Shown piece after piece: positions 33,610 through 42,767 of a stretch of DNA of 64,000 nt (its first letter is position 1; every line of letters starts with the position of its first letter). Position numbers and translations under genes: made by a program. This DNA is from WTJH01 sp049889695 (GTDB lineage: Bacteria; Bacteroidota; Bacteroidia; Flavobacteriales; Flavobacteriaceae), in the NCBI GenBank assembly GCA_049889695.1, contig JBMHCX010000014.1, forward strand, positions 1 through 64,000, given 5' to 3'. Under the pieces are notes generated by a model that did no database searches, was not told the DNA's origin, and saw only the letters and a program-made list of their open reading frames with translations.

Positions 33610-35430
33610 ATGAACAGTTTTAAACGCATATTAATCTATGCCCTCCCCTACAAAGGCTATGCTTTTTTAAACATCGGGTTTAATATCCTTTACGCTTTGT
33701 TTAGCGCTCTGGCTTTTGTTTCATTTATTCCCATGCTAAAAGTCTTATTTGGGGAAACTGAAACAGCACCAACAAAACCGATTTACAAGGGTGTTGGGGA
33801 CCTTAAAACTTATTTACAAGATTGGATGAATTATGAAGTAAGTACCCGATCTGCCGATGCTCCAGAACAGACCTTGGTCGCGGTAATTCTCTTGGTACTC
33901 GCCTTGTTTTTCCTCAAGAACTTGTTTAATTATTTAGCTTTATTTTTTATCACCTTTTTCAGAAACGGACTGCTTAAAGATTTGCGCAATACCCTGTATC
34001 AGAAAATCTTAAGCCTTCCCATTGCCTACTTCACAGAACAGAGAAAAGGAGATTTAATGGCGCGAATGTCGGCTGATGTCTATGAAATACAGACCTCATT
34101 TTTATCGATACTCGTATTACTTATTCGTGAGCCTTTGACCATCATTTTTACTTTGATGTTGATGTTCAGTTTTAGTGTTCAACTGACTTTATTTGTACTG
34201 ATATTTATCCCTATCGCTGGATTCATCATTTCTCTGATTGGGAAAAATCTAAAGAAGCAATCCAGTTTGGTACAGCAAGAACAGGCGGATATGTTATCCC
34301 TGATCGATGAGACCGTAAACGGTCAAAAGGTCATCAAAAACTTTAATGCAGGAACCCTTTTTCACCAACGATTTAAGGCAACTACCCAATCCTTTTTTCA
34401 CTTGTCGAATCATCTGATAAACCGTCAAAATTTGGGTAGCCCGATCAGTGAATTTTTGGGGATAGGGGTCATTGGAGTACTCCTTTGGTTCGGTGGACGG
34501 ATGGTACTCTTGGAAGGTGCTCTTTCCGGAACGAGTTTTATTGTTTATATGGGTCTTGCTTATAACATCCTTACCCCCGCTAAGGGGATTAGCAAAGCCA
34601 CCTACAGCATCCGCAAAGGAAATGCAGCGGCAGAGCGTCTATTGGAAATTCTCGATACTCCCGATCAGATTGAAGACGCCAAAGACGCTGTAGTGCTGGA
34701 GAAATTCAACCAACAGGTCTCATTTGAGAATATTCGCTTTTCTTTCGAGGACAAGCCTGTTATTCAAGATTTGAGTTTAGACATCCCCAAAGGAGCCATG
34801 GTTGCTTTGGTTGGGCAGTCCGGAAGTGGAAAAACCACACTGGCCAATTTGCTCAATCGATTTTATGATGTCGATGCGGGAGACATTACTATCGATGGAG
34901 TTTCCATTACCCGATTAAAGAAAAAAAGTTTATATGCCCATATCGGGATGGTGACACAAGAGTCCATATTATTCAATGCCTCTGTTGCTGATAATCTTCG
35001 GGTTGGGAAAGCGGATGCCTCCTTGGCTGAAATGACTGAAGCCGCCCAGATTGCCAATGCCATGGAATTCATTGAAAAACTACCGCAAGGTTTTGACACC
35101 CCAATAGGTGAAGGAGGAAGTAAACTTTCAGGAGGACAAAAACAACGTTTAAGCATTGCGCGCGCAGTTCTCAAAAATCCTGATATCCTCATTTTAGATG
35201 AGGCCACCTCTGCCCTAGACACGGCTTCTGAGAAATTAGTCCAAGAAGCCCTGGAAAAACTTATGCAGGAAAGAACCTCTCTGGTGATAGCCCACCGTTT
35301 GTCTACTGTTCAAAAAGCAGATAAAATTGTAGTGCTCCACGAAGGGAAAATAGTAGAGCAAGGAACTCATCAAGAACTGATTGCATTAAACCAGCGCTAC
35401 ACTCAGCTAGTACAATTACAACAGCTCTAA
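33610..35430 (+). CDS. ABC exporter, MsbA-like half-transporter
   Basis: 606 residues: a six-helix export domain (1-330) fused to an ATPase. Walker A GQSGSGKTT is at 402-410, the signature LSGGQKQR at 506-513 and Walker B ILDEATSALD near 530. The layout fits lipid or multidrug exporters of the MsbA type; the first external loop (about 45-95, GETETAPTKPIYKGVGDLKTYLQ) is longer than in E. coli MsbA. The neighbouring glycosyltransferase suggests a lipid-linked cargo, which is inference. It is 2 nt after the mutase and overlaps the methyltransferase by 1 nt (TAATG). Confidence 0.9.
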   Translation: MNSFKRILIYALPYKGYAFLNIGFNILYALFSALAFVSFIPMLKVLFGETETAPTKPIYKGVGDLKTYLQDWMNYEVSTRSADAPEQTLVAVILLVLALFFLKNLFNYLALFFITFFRNGLLKDLRNTLYQKILSLPIAYFTEQRKGDLMARMSADVYEIQTSFLSILVLLIREPLTIIFTLMLMFSFSVQLTLFVLIFIPIAGFIISLIGKNLKKQSSLVQQEQADMLSLIDETVNGQKVIKNFNAGTLFHQRFKATTQSFFHLSNHLINRQNLGSPISEFLGIGVIGVLLWFGGRMVLLEGALSGTSFIVYMGLAYNILTPAKGISKATYSIRKGNAAAERLLEILDTPDQIEDAKDAVVLEKFNQQVSFENIRFSFEDKPVIQDLSLDIPKGAMVALVGQSGSGKTTLANLLNRFYDVDAGDITIDGVSITRLKKKSLYAHIGMVTQESILFNASVADNLRVGKADASLAEMTEAAQIANAMEFIEKLPQGFDTPIGEGGSKLSGGQKQRLSIARAVLKNPDILILDEATSALDTASEKLVQEALEKLMQERTSLVIAHRLSTVQKADKIVVLHEGKIVEQGTHQELIALNQRYTQLVQLQQL

Positions 35431-36647
35431 TGAAATCGGAAAATATTCGGCTCTTCCCCAATATGCTGCCGGGACTTTTTCAGGCCGTAAACGAGGTCCT
35501 TTCTTCTTCCACTGCTCCTGCAATTGTTCTGAAAAGTTGCTTTAAGCATCATCCAAACTGGGGATCTCGAGATAGAAAGCTGGTCGGACAACTTTTCTAT
35601 GATTGGATTCGATGGTGGCGACTCTATCAATATTGCTGTAAGGGATCTCTCGAAAATCCTGTAAAGGATCCTTTGCTTCTTGTGAAAGCGTGGAGTGTTC
35701 ATAAAGACCTAAATCTCCCTTCTTGGATAAGTATAACAGAGGAGGAAAAGGATTTTATTCACCAACGACTGATGGATGCTCAGGAAAAAAGGGTACTTCA
35801 ATATTCTATCCCAGATTGGTTAGATGAACTCGGAAGCGCAGAGTACTCAACAGACGTTTGGGAAGAGCAGTTAAATGCCTTAAATCAGACCGCTAGACTT
35901 GTTCTACGAGTCAACTTAGAACGCAGCCAACCGGAAAAATTGGCCGACTATTTGGAGAAAGAATTTCAAACAGCGGTAACTATTTTAAATCAGGAGGCCC
36001 TTGCCATTTCAAAACACATCAAAATTGAAAACACCGAGGCCTATCGTAAGGGATGGTTTGAGATTCAGGACTTTAATTCTCAACAAGTCGCTCATTGGTT
36101 AGCCCCAAAAGTGGGTGAAACTATTTTAGACGCTTGTGCTGGGGCTGGAGGGAAAACGCTCCACTTGGCGCAACTGATGCAAAACACCGGGCAAATCATT
36201 GCGGAAGACCTATTTCCCAATAAACTGAAAGAACTTCAAAAGCGAGCGAAAAGAAACGGTGTTAGAATTATTGATACTCAACCCTCCAATAAAAAGAAAA
36301 ACGCAGATTTGGTTTTCGACCGGATCCTGATCGATGCTCCGTGTACAGGGATGGGTGTGCTGCGGAGAAACCCGGGAGCAAAATGGCAAATGGGGGTTAA
36401 ACGACTTCAAAAAATAACAGCTCTCCAACAAGCATTACTCCAAGAAAATGCGCCCCGTGTCCGACCAAAAGGGGTATTACTCTACGTGACCTGTTCCCTG
36501 CTAGCTGAAGAAAACCAAAAACAAACCCAAAGATTTTTGGAAAGTCCAGCAGGCCAGTCCTTTCAATTGGATCAAGAATTTTCCCTTCTTCCTTCCCCTT
36601 CAGGTTTTGATGGGTTCTATGGTGCACGTTTTATTCGAACAGTATAG
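35430..36647 (+). CDS. RsmB/NOP-family RNA m5C methyltransferase
   Basis: 405 residues. The N-terminal NusB-like domain runs to about 200 and the SAM-dependent catalytic domain from 210. FEIQDFNSQQVAHWLAPK precedes the SAM-binding DACAGAGGKTLHLAQ near 235-249. DAPCTGMGVLRRNP has Cys305 and VTCSLLAEEN has Cys355, the two-cysteine pair of m5C methyltransferases, in which the latter is the nucleophile. The target is probably rRNA (RsmB type), but tRNA cannot be excluded. It is the last gene of the operon and overlaps the exporter by 1 nt. Confidence 0.9.
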   Translation: MKSENIRLFPNMLPGLFQAVNEVLSSSTAPAIVLKSCFKHHPNWGSRDRKLVGQLFYDWIRWWRLYQYCCKGSLENPVKDPLLLVKAWSVHKDLNLPSWISITEEEKDFIHQRLMDAQEKRVLQYSIPDWLDELGSAEYSTDVWEEQLNALNQTARLVLRVNLERSQPEKLADYLEKEFQTAVTILNQEALAISKHIKIENTEAYRKGWFEIQDFNSQQVAHWLAPKVGETILDACAGAGGKTLHLAQLMQNTGQIIAEDLFPNKLKELQKRAKRNGVRIIDTQPSNKKKNADLVFDRILIDAPCTGMGVLRRNPGAKWQMGVKRLQKITALQQALLQENAPRVRPKGVLLYVTCSLLAEENQKQTQRFLESPAGQSFQLDQEFSLLPSPSGFDGFYGARFIRTV

Positions 36648-36708
36648 GTTGTTTAAAACTTGTGGAGCCTACTCCTCCTTTTAGGCTTTCCCTCCCATTG
36701 AAAAATGG

Positions 36709-36716
36709 TATTTTTG
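36709..36716 (+). promoter_or_regulatory. -7 element of the purL promoter
   Basis: TATTTTTG matches TAnnTTTG, 18 nt before the ATG at 36735. A TTTC at 36687-36690 is at nearly the right distance for -33. It rules out translation from an in-frame start at 36705. Confidence 0.55.
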
Positions 36717-36734
36717 TGCTTTCTAAATACGCCT

Positions 36735-39700
36735 ATGGTTTATTTTTTTGGCACATCGAGTAAACGGATTGTTGCGGTAAGCAGCACCCATGAATTTTCA
36801 GCAGATACTTTTCAAAAATTAGAATGGCTATTGGAAGCCTCTCAGCTGAATGAAAAGGATATTCCTCAGCAAACCTACGTTGGTCCTCGAGCAAGTATGC
36901 TAACGCCTTGGAGCACCAATGCCGTAGAAATCACCCAAAACATGGGGGTCGAAGGGATCGATCGTATGGAAGAGTTTTTCTTGTTGGAAGAGGGTGTCAT
37001 TTTTGACCCCATGGTACACGAGAAATTTGAGGGACTCCATCAACATATTTTTGATATTGATCGAACACCAGAATCCGTTCTGTTGATCAACGACATTACG
37101 CAGTACAATGAAGAACAAGGTTTGGCCTTGAGCTCAGACGAAATAGCGTATTTAGAAGGACTTTCCCAAAAATTAGGACGACTGTTAACAGACTCTGAAG
37201 TTTTTGGTTTTTCACAGGTTAATTCAGAGCATTGCCGACACAAGATTTTTAATGGGACCTTTGAGATCGACGGCCAAAAAGAAGAGAAGAGCTTATTTCA
37301 ATGGATCAAGGCAACCTCCCAAGCAAATGATCACAATTTAGTTTCTGCCTACAAAGACAATGTTGCCTTTATTAGTGGTCCTGAAATCGAGCAGTTTGCT
37401 CCGAGCGATCCGACACAGCCCAGTGCATACACCACTAGAGAACACAGTAGTGTTATTTCACTCAAGGCAGAAACCCATAATTTTCCGACGACAGTAGAAC
37501 CTTTTAGCGGAGCTGCAACAGGTTCAGGAGGAGAAATCAGAGACCGACTCGCCGGAGGGCAGGGCTCCCTCCCTTTAGCCGGTACGGCTGTGTATATGAC
37601 GCCTTACCCCCGACTCAATCAGCAAGCGCATTTCCCAGAACACCAAGAGCATCCTTGGCTATATCAGCGTCCTTTAGACATCCTGATTAAGGCCTCTAAT
37701 GGAGCTTCTGATTTTGGAAACAAGTTTGGACAACCCCTGATTGCTGGCTCCTTACTCACTTTTGAACATCAAGAATCGGATCGCCGATGGGGTTACGATA
37801 AAACCATAATGCTCGCGGGTGGAATTGGATATACGCACACCCAGCAGGCACAAAAAAAATCTGTTCGAGCTGGCGACCTTATCGTTATTCTCGGTGGGGA
37901 CAATTACCGCATCGGGATGGGAGGCGCAGCTGTTTCATCGGCAGATACAGGGAACTTCGAAAGTCGAATAGAGCTCAATGCCGTTCAACGTTCGAATCCA
38001 GAAATGCAAAAACGGGTGGCCAATACCGTTCGAGCACTAGTCGAAAAAACGGACAACCCTATACGTTCCATCCACGATCACGGAGCCGGAGGGCATCTGA
38101 ACTGCCTGTCAGAATTAGTGGAAGAAAGCGGAGGGAAAATACATTTAGATAAACTTCCTGTTGGAGACCCTACCCTCTCCGCTAAAGAAATTATGGGGAA
38201 CGAATCCCAGGAGCGAATGGGGCTTGTCATCGCCCCAGAAGACCTGCCCGTCCTCGAACAAATAGCGGCCCGAGAAAGAAGTCCATTGTTTGTGGTGGGG
38301 GAAGTCACTGCGGATGAAAGATTCGTGGTCGCCTCTGAAAAAAACCAGCAAAAACCGATCGATTTAGACCTGAATGATTTCTTTGGGAACCCTCCTAAAA
38401 TGCTGATGTCAGATCAGCAATCAGCAGTGGCTTTCGAAGCAATTACAACCCATGACATCGATCTTAAGAATTCACTATCACAGGTATTTAGCCTAGAAAG
38501 TGTCGGAGCTAAAGATTGGTTGACGAATAAGGTAGACAGATGTGTTACCGGACGAGTAGCACAACAACAAACAGTCGGTGAAATTCAACTCCCTTTGAGC
38601 AACTTCGGGATGATGGCACTCGACTACAAAGGGCACAATGCTATTGCGACCAGTATTGGTCATGCCCCCGTTGTTGGACTTATCAATCCACAAAGGGCAA
38701 GTGAAATGGCTATTGCTCGTTCGCTCACCAATATAATGTTTGCCCCTCTGGAGAAAGGTTTGGCCGGTGTTTCTCTGTCGGCCAATTGGATGTGGGCCTG
38801 TAACAATCCCGGGGAGGATGCACGCCTATATACTGCTGTAAAAGCTTGTGCCGAATATGCTATTGCGCTGGGAATCAATATCCCCACAGGGAAAGATTCC
38901 CTTTCCATGAAACAAAAGTATGCGAATTTTGAAGTACAAGCCCCAGGGACTGTAATCATTTCGGCCGCTGCACATGTCCATCGATTACAACAAAAAGTCA
39001 CACCGGTTATCGATCCAGATGGTGGGGACTTATACTACATCAATTTATCCAATAATGATTTTGCCTTAGGCGGAAGTGCATTGGGGCAAACCCTCAATAA
39101 AGTAGGACAGAAAGCACCCGAAATAGCTGAAGCTAGTTATGTCAAAAAGGTCTTTAATTGGGTTCAAGAGCAAATTTTGTCCAATCATATTACAGCAGGG
39201 CATGATGTTGCTGCCGGAGGTCTGATTACGAGTCTGATGGAAATGAGCTTCGCAACTTCCAAAGGTGGATGGGAATTAGATCTGAGCCAACTGGGAGGAG
39301 AAAATTTTATTCAGCTAGCATTTTCAGAAGCCTGTGGTATCATTCTTCAAAGCTCAGCTCCTCTCGATCAGTGGGCGACAGCCAAAAATATTTCGTGTCA
39401 ACGCTTAGGAAAGGTAAACGCTAGCGGACAACTAAAACTGAGTTATAAAGGAGAAAGCCACACATGGCAAATGACGGATCTTCGCGACCAATGGTTTTAC
39501 ACGTCTACTCGCTTGGAAAAACATCAAACTCCTACCGACTTAGCCGAAGAGCGATTCCAAAATTTCAAACATCAACCCCTGCAATTTAAGTTTCCGCAAG
39601 CATTCAACGGAAAGCTTAACACTGCCGGGCAAGGTCGTAAAATTAAAGCAGGAGTATTGCGGGAAAAAGGAAGTAATTCTGAACGTGAGATGGCCTATGC

Positions 39701-40388
39701 CCTTCATCTATGCGGCTTTGAAGTGATTGATATTCACATGACTGATCTGATCAGCGGAAGAACACAGCTCGAAGATATTCAGTTTTTAGCCGCCGTCGGA
39801 GGATTTTCCAACTCCGATGTTCTAGGATCTGCCAAAGGATGGGCAGGAGCAATACGCTATAATCCAAAAGCTAAGGAAGCACTAGACAAATTCTTTAGCC
39901 GATCAGATACGCTTTCCTTAGGCGTTTGTAATGGATGTCAGTTATTTGTGGAACTCAATGTTCTTTATCCTGAAGCACAACACCCCCCTCGAATGGCCCA
40001 CAACGAAAGTGGAAAATTTGAATGTCATTTCACGGGCGTCCAAATACATCCTTCTCCATCTATTATGCTGAAACCTCTGGAAGGTTCAACACTAGGGATC
40101 TGGGCAGCACATGGTGAAGGAAAATTTGAATTGGGCGAAAATGCTGAAAACTTCATTATCCCAAGTACCTATCAGTACGATTCCTATCCTGGAAACCCGA
40201 ACGGATCGGATGCAAATGCCGCCATGCTCTGCAGTGCAGATGGTCGTCATTTAGTGATGATGCCGCACTTGGAACGCGCGACTTTCCCTTGGAATTGGGC
40301 CCACTACCCTACTGATCGAAAAACAGATGAAGTAAGCCCTTGGCTGTTGGCATTTAAAGCCGCCTTCGAATGGCTTAAGGAACATTAA
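36735..40388 (+). CDS. purL: Phosphoribosylformylglycinamidine synthase, single-chain
   Basis: Converts FGAR, ATP and glutamine to FGAM in purine synthesis. 1217 residues from the ATG at 36735 (MVYFFGTSS), the long one-chain form in which the N-terminal linker, two AIRS-like synthase halves and a C-terminal glutaminase are fused. FSQVNSEHCRHKIFNG near 160-175 and LKAETHNFPTTVEPFSGAATGSGG near 245-268 mark the first synthase half. In the glutaminase the nucleophile is Cys1065 (GVCNGCQ) with His1126 and Glu1128 (AHGEGKFE). No separate purQ or purS is needed. It has its own promoter and is followed by the fadD-like gene after 54 nt. Confidence 0.95.
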   Translation: MVYFFGTSSKRIVAVSSTHEFSADTFQKLEWLLEASQLNEKDIPQQTYVGPRASMLTPWSTNAVEITQNMGVEGIDRMEEFFLLEEGVIFDPMVHEKFEGLHQHIFDIDRTPESVLLINDITQYNEEQGLALSSDEIAYLEGLSQKLGRLLTDSEVFGFSQVNSEHCRHKIFNGTFEIDGQKEEKSLFQWIKATSQANDHNLVSAYKDNVAFISGPEIEQFAPSDPTQPSAYTTREHSSVISLKAETHNFPTTVEPFSGAATGSGGEIRDRLAGGQGSLPLAGTAVYMTPYPRLNQQAHFPEHQEHPWLYQRPLDILIKASNGASDFGNKFGQPLIAGSLLTFEHQESDRRWGYDKTIMLAGGIGYTHTQQAQKKSVRAGDLIVILGGDNYRIGMGGAAVSSADTGNFESRIELNAVQRSNPEMQKRVANTVRALVEKTDNPIRSIHDHGAGGHLNCLSELVEESGGKIHLDKLPVGDPTLSAKEIMGNESQERMGLVIAPEDLPVLEQIAARERSPLFVVGEVTADERFVVASEKNQQKPIDLDLNDFFGNPPKMLMSDQQSAVAFEAITTHDIDLKNSLSQVFSLESVGAKDWLTNKVDRCVTGRVAQQQTVGEIQLPLSNFGMMALDYKGHNAIATSIGHAPVVGLINPQRASEMAIARSLTNIMFAPLEKGLAGVSLSANWMWACNNPGEDARLYTAVKACAEYAIALGINIPTGKDSLSMKQKYANFEVQAPGTVIISAAAHVHRLQQKVTPVIDPDGGDLYYINLSNNDFALGGSALGQTLNKVGQKAPEIAEASYVKKVFNWVQEQILSNHITAGHDVAAGGLITSLMEMSFATSKGGWELDLSQLGGENFIQLAFSEACGIILQSSAPLDQWATAKNISCQRLGKVNASGQLKLSYKGESHTWQMTDLRDQWFYTSTRLEKHQTPTDLAEERFQNFKHQPLQFKFPQAFNGKLNTAGQGRKIKAGVLREKGSNSEREMAYALHLCGFEVIDIHMTDLISGRTQLEDIQFLAAVGGFSNSDVLGSAKGWAGAIRYNPKAKEALDKFFSRSDTLSLGVCNGCQLFVELNVLYPEAQHPPRMAHNESGKFECHFTGVQIHPSPSIMLKPLEGSTLGIWAAHGEGKFELGENAENFIIPSTYQYDSYPGNPNGSDANAAMLCSADGRHLVMMPHLERATFPWNWAHYPTDRKTDEVSPWLLAFKAAFEWLKEH

Positions 40389-40442
40389 ACAAAAGGTTTA
40401 TAATTTCTTAAAATTTGCTATTTTGCGTGAAACACTGTTTTT

Positions 40443-42215
40443 ATGCCAATAGCAATATTACCTGATTTGTTGGACCATCATCTCCAACACACCCCACTCG
40501 ACGGATGTCTGAATATGAAAGTGAACGGTCAGTGGGTAAAGACTTCTTCAGAAGAATACAATACCAAAGTACAGGCCATGAGTCGTGCTTTGTTAAATCT
40601 TGGAATAAAAAAAGGCGATAAAGTTGCGCTCATATCCACTAATAATCGCACAGAATGGTGTATCACCGATATGGGGTTACAACAAATAGGAGCGGTGAAT
40701 GTTCCCATATATCCGACCATTTCAGCTCAAGATTATGCTTATATACTAAACCATTCAGAGAGTCAAATCTGTTTTGTTTCAGATGCCGATATATTAGCAA
40801 AAATCAATGAGGTTCGCGCAGAAGTACCAAGCCTTAAAGAGATCTACTCATTTGACGAGATCAATGATTGTGCTTCATGGACATCTCTAGTTGATTCCGG
40901 GATGTCGGCCGAGAATCAAGCAGATGTTTTAGCAGCAAAAGCAAGCGTTGTGCCGGAAGACTTGGCGACTATCATTTATACCTCAGGAACAACTGGTACT
41001 CCGAAAGGGGTCATGCTCAGCCATAGCAATATTGTTTCAAATATTTTGTCGAGTGCCAAACGTCTACCCCTTACCATAGGACAGTCGTCTGCTTTGAGTT
41101 TCCTGCCTGTTTGCCACATTTTTGAACGTGTAATCCTCTATTTATATTTGTATAGTGGGGTTCGCGTCTACTTTGCGGAGTCCTTAGAAACCATAGGCGA
41201 TAATCTTAAAGAAGTGAAGCCCAATGTAATGACAGCAGTACCTCGACTTCTAGAAAAAGTTTACGACAAAATTTATGCAAAGGGAGAAGAGTTAAGCGGA
41301 ATAAAACAAAAACTATTCTATTGGGCAGTAGATGTTGGCTTAGCATTTGAGCCCTATGGGAAAAATGGATTTGTATACAATTTAAAGCATGCCATCGCCA
41401 AAAAATTAGTGCTCTCTAAATGGAAAGAAGGCTTAGGGGGCAACTTAGATTTAATTTGCTCTGGTAGTGCAGCACTACAACCGCGTTTGGCACGTGTATT
41501 CACAGCTGCTGGAATAACCTTAGTGGAGGGCTATGGCCTAACAGAAACATCCCCAGTCATTTCAGTGAATGATATGCGCGGTGGGAAATTCAAAATCGGA
41601 AGTGTCGGAAAAGTAATTGATGGAGTCGAAGTTAAAATTGCGGAAGATGGAGAAATTCTGTGTAAAGGCCCCAATGTGATGCAAGGCTACTACAAAGACC
41701 CCAAAAAAACAGAAGAAGTCATGACGGGCGAATATTTCCATACAGGCGATATCGGAACGGTCGATGCAGAAGGATTCCTAAAAATTACAGATCGCAAAAA
41801 ACAATTGTTTAAAACTTCTGGGGGAAAATATGTAGCACCACAGTTGCTCGAAAACGCCTTAAAACAATCGCTATTCGTGGAACAGATTGTCGTAGTAGGA
41901 GAAGGTCGAAAAATGCCAGCTGCCATTATTCAGCCGAATTTTGAGTACTTGGCGCAATGGTATAAAGATCAGAACATAGACATCAACAGTGAAGACTTAA
42001 ATGCGATGTGTGCTTCTCCGGAGCTTTTAAAAGCTATTCAATCAGATATAGACCAACAGAATGTAAACTTTGGAAAATGGGAACAAGTGAAAAAATTCGA
42101 ACTAGTTCCTGAAATCTGGAGTATCGATGGTGGGCAACTCACCCCGACCATGAAAGTCAAAAGAAACGTATTACTCAAACAATACGAAAGCCTGATCGAA
42201 GAGATCTATTCCTAG
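40443..42215 (+). CDS. fadD: Long-chain fatty-acid CoA ligase
   Basis: AMP-forming acyl-CoA synthetase of 590 residues that activates long-chain fatty acids. The AMP-binding loop IYTSGTTGTPKGVMLSH is near 178-194, GYGLTETSP near 364-372, and the hinge TGDIGTVDAEGFLKITDRKKQLFKTSGG near 435-462. It is the long-chain type, with LPVCHIFERV near 220. No membrane segment is seen. It is followed by the palindrome region and the marR-like gene; the 13-bp inverted repeat there may end its transcript. Confidence 0.93.
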   Translation: MPIAILPDLLDHHLQHTPLDGCLNMKVNGQWVKTSSEEYNTKVQAMSRALLNLGIKKGDKVALISTNNRTEWCITDMGLQQIGAVNVPIYPTISAQDYAYILNHSESQICFVSDADILAKINEVRAEVPSLKEIYSFDEINDCASWTSLVDSGMSAENQADVLAAKASVVPEDLATIIYTSGTTGTPKGVMLSHSNIVSNILSSAKRLPLTIGQSSALSFLPVCHIFERVILYLYLYSGVRVYFAESLETIGDNLKEVKPNVMTAVPRLLEKVYDKIYAKGEELSGIKQKLFYWAVDVGLAFEPYGKNGFVYNLKHAIAKKLVLSKWKEGLGGNLDLICSGSAALQPRLARVFTAAGITLVEGYGLTETSPVISVNDMRGGKFKIGSVGKVIDGVEVKIAEDGEILCKGPNVMQGYYKDPKKTEEVMTGEYFHTGDIGTVDAEGFLKITDRKKQLFKTSGGKYVAPQLLENALKQSLFVEQIVVVGEGRKMPAAIIQPNFEYLAQWYKDQNIDINSEDLNAMCASPELLKAIQSDIDQQNVNFGKWEQVKKFELVPEIWSIDGGQLTPTMKVKRNVLLKQYESLIEEIYS

Positions 42216-42237
42216 ACGGTTGAAAAGAAAATTTACA

Positions 42238-42302
42238 ATGCATGCATAATTTTTTTGTGATTATTATGCATGCATAGTTTTTTTTTATATATTGCATGCA
42301 TG
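42238..42302 (+). promoter_or_regulatory. Triple ATGCATGCAT palindrome before marR (operator, or terminator of fadD)
   Basis: Three copies of the self-complementary ATGCATGCAT occur at 42238-42247, 42266-42275 and 42292-42301 (the last with T for the first A), 28 and 26 nt apart. The third covers the marR-like ATG at 42300. Copies 1 and 2 extend to a perfect 13-bp inverted repeat (ATGCATGCATAAT, 42238-42250, and ATTATGCATGCAT, 42263-42275) with a 12-nt loop, followed by AG and nine T, so this could also act as a terminator for fadD. MarR proteins bind palindromes and often repress their own genes. Confidence 0.6.
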
Positions 42303-42761
42303 AAGAAGCAAACCTTTGATTCCGCGTTGCGATCTACTTGGCAGTCTGTCAGTAAAATGTACAACAAGGAAGCAGCCAAGTTCGAGTCGACCATGGCAAC
42401 GGGTTTTGCACTTTTAAGTATCGATCCAGAGGGAACACCCGCAACAGCCTTAGGGCCAAAAATGGGAATGGAAGGCACTTCGCTTTCCAGACTATTAAAA
42501 GGGATGGAATCTCGCAGACTCATCGAACGACATCCAAATCCTGAAGATGGTAGAGGTGTACTTATTCACCTGACTGCTTTCGGAAAAGAAAAAAGAAACT
42601 ATTCTAGGGAAGTCGTCCTTGCTTTTAACGAGCAGGTTACGGAACAATTAGACTCGACTAAAATCGAGCACTTCTACGAAGTCATCAATTGTATCCGGGA
42701 ATTAAGTGCAGATTTTGAATTAAACCTTGCCACCACAACATCTGAAAAAAAATTAAGCTAA
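42300..42761 (+). CDS. MarR-family transcriptional regulator
   Basis: 153 residues from the ATG at 42300. A winged helix-turn-helix is seen from about 45 to 100: TALGPKMGMEGTSLSRLLKGM is the helix-turn-helix, and LIERHPNPEDGRGVLIHLT is the wing. Long helices on both sides (residues 5-30, 105-140) form the dimer core. An upstream in-frame start at 42270 would place the operator inside the gene and is rejected. The gene lies between an acyl-CoA ligase and an acyl-CoA dehydrogenase, so it probably controls fatty-acid breakdown and may respond to acyl-CoA; this is inference. The next gene begins 6 nt after its stop. Confidence 0.85.
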   Translation: MKKQTFDSALRSTWQSVSKMYNKEAAKFESTMATGFALLSIDPEGTPATALGPKMGMEGTSLSRLLKGMESRRLIERHPNPEDGRGVLIHLTAFGKEKRNYSREVVLAFNEQVTEQLDSTKIEHFYEVINCIRELSADFELNLATTTSEKKLS

Positions 42762-42767
42762 ACGACT

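Noticed and set aside
42238..42302. Short CRISPR-like or mobile-element repeat
   Set aside because: Only three 10-bp palindromic copies with no spacers, terminal repeats or transposase; regulatory sites explain them better.
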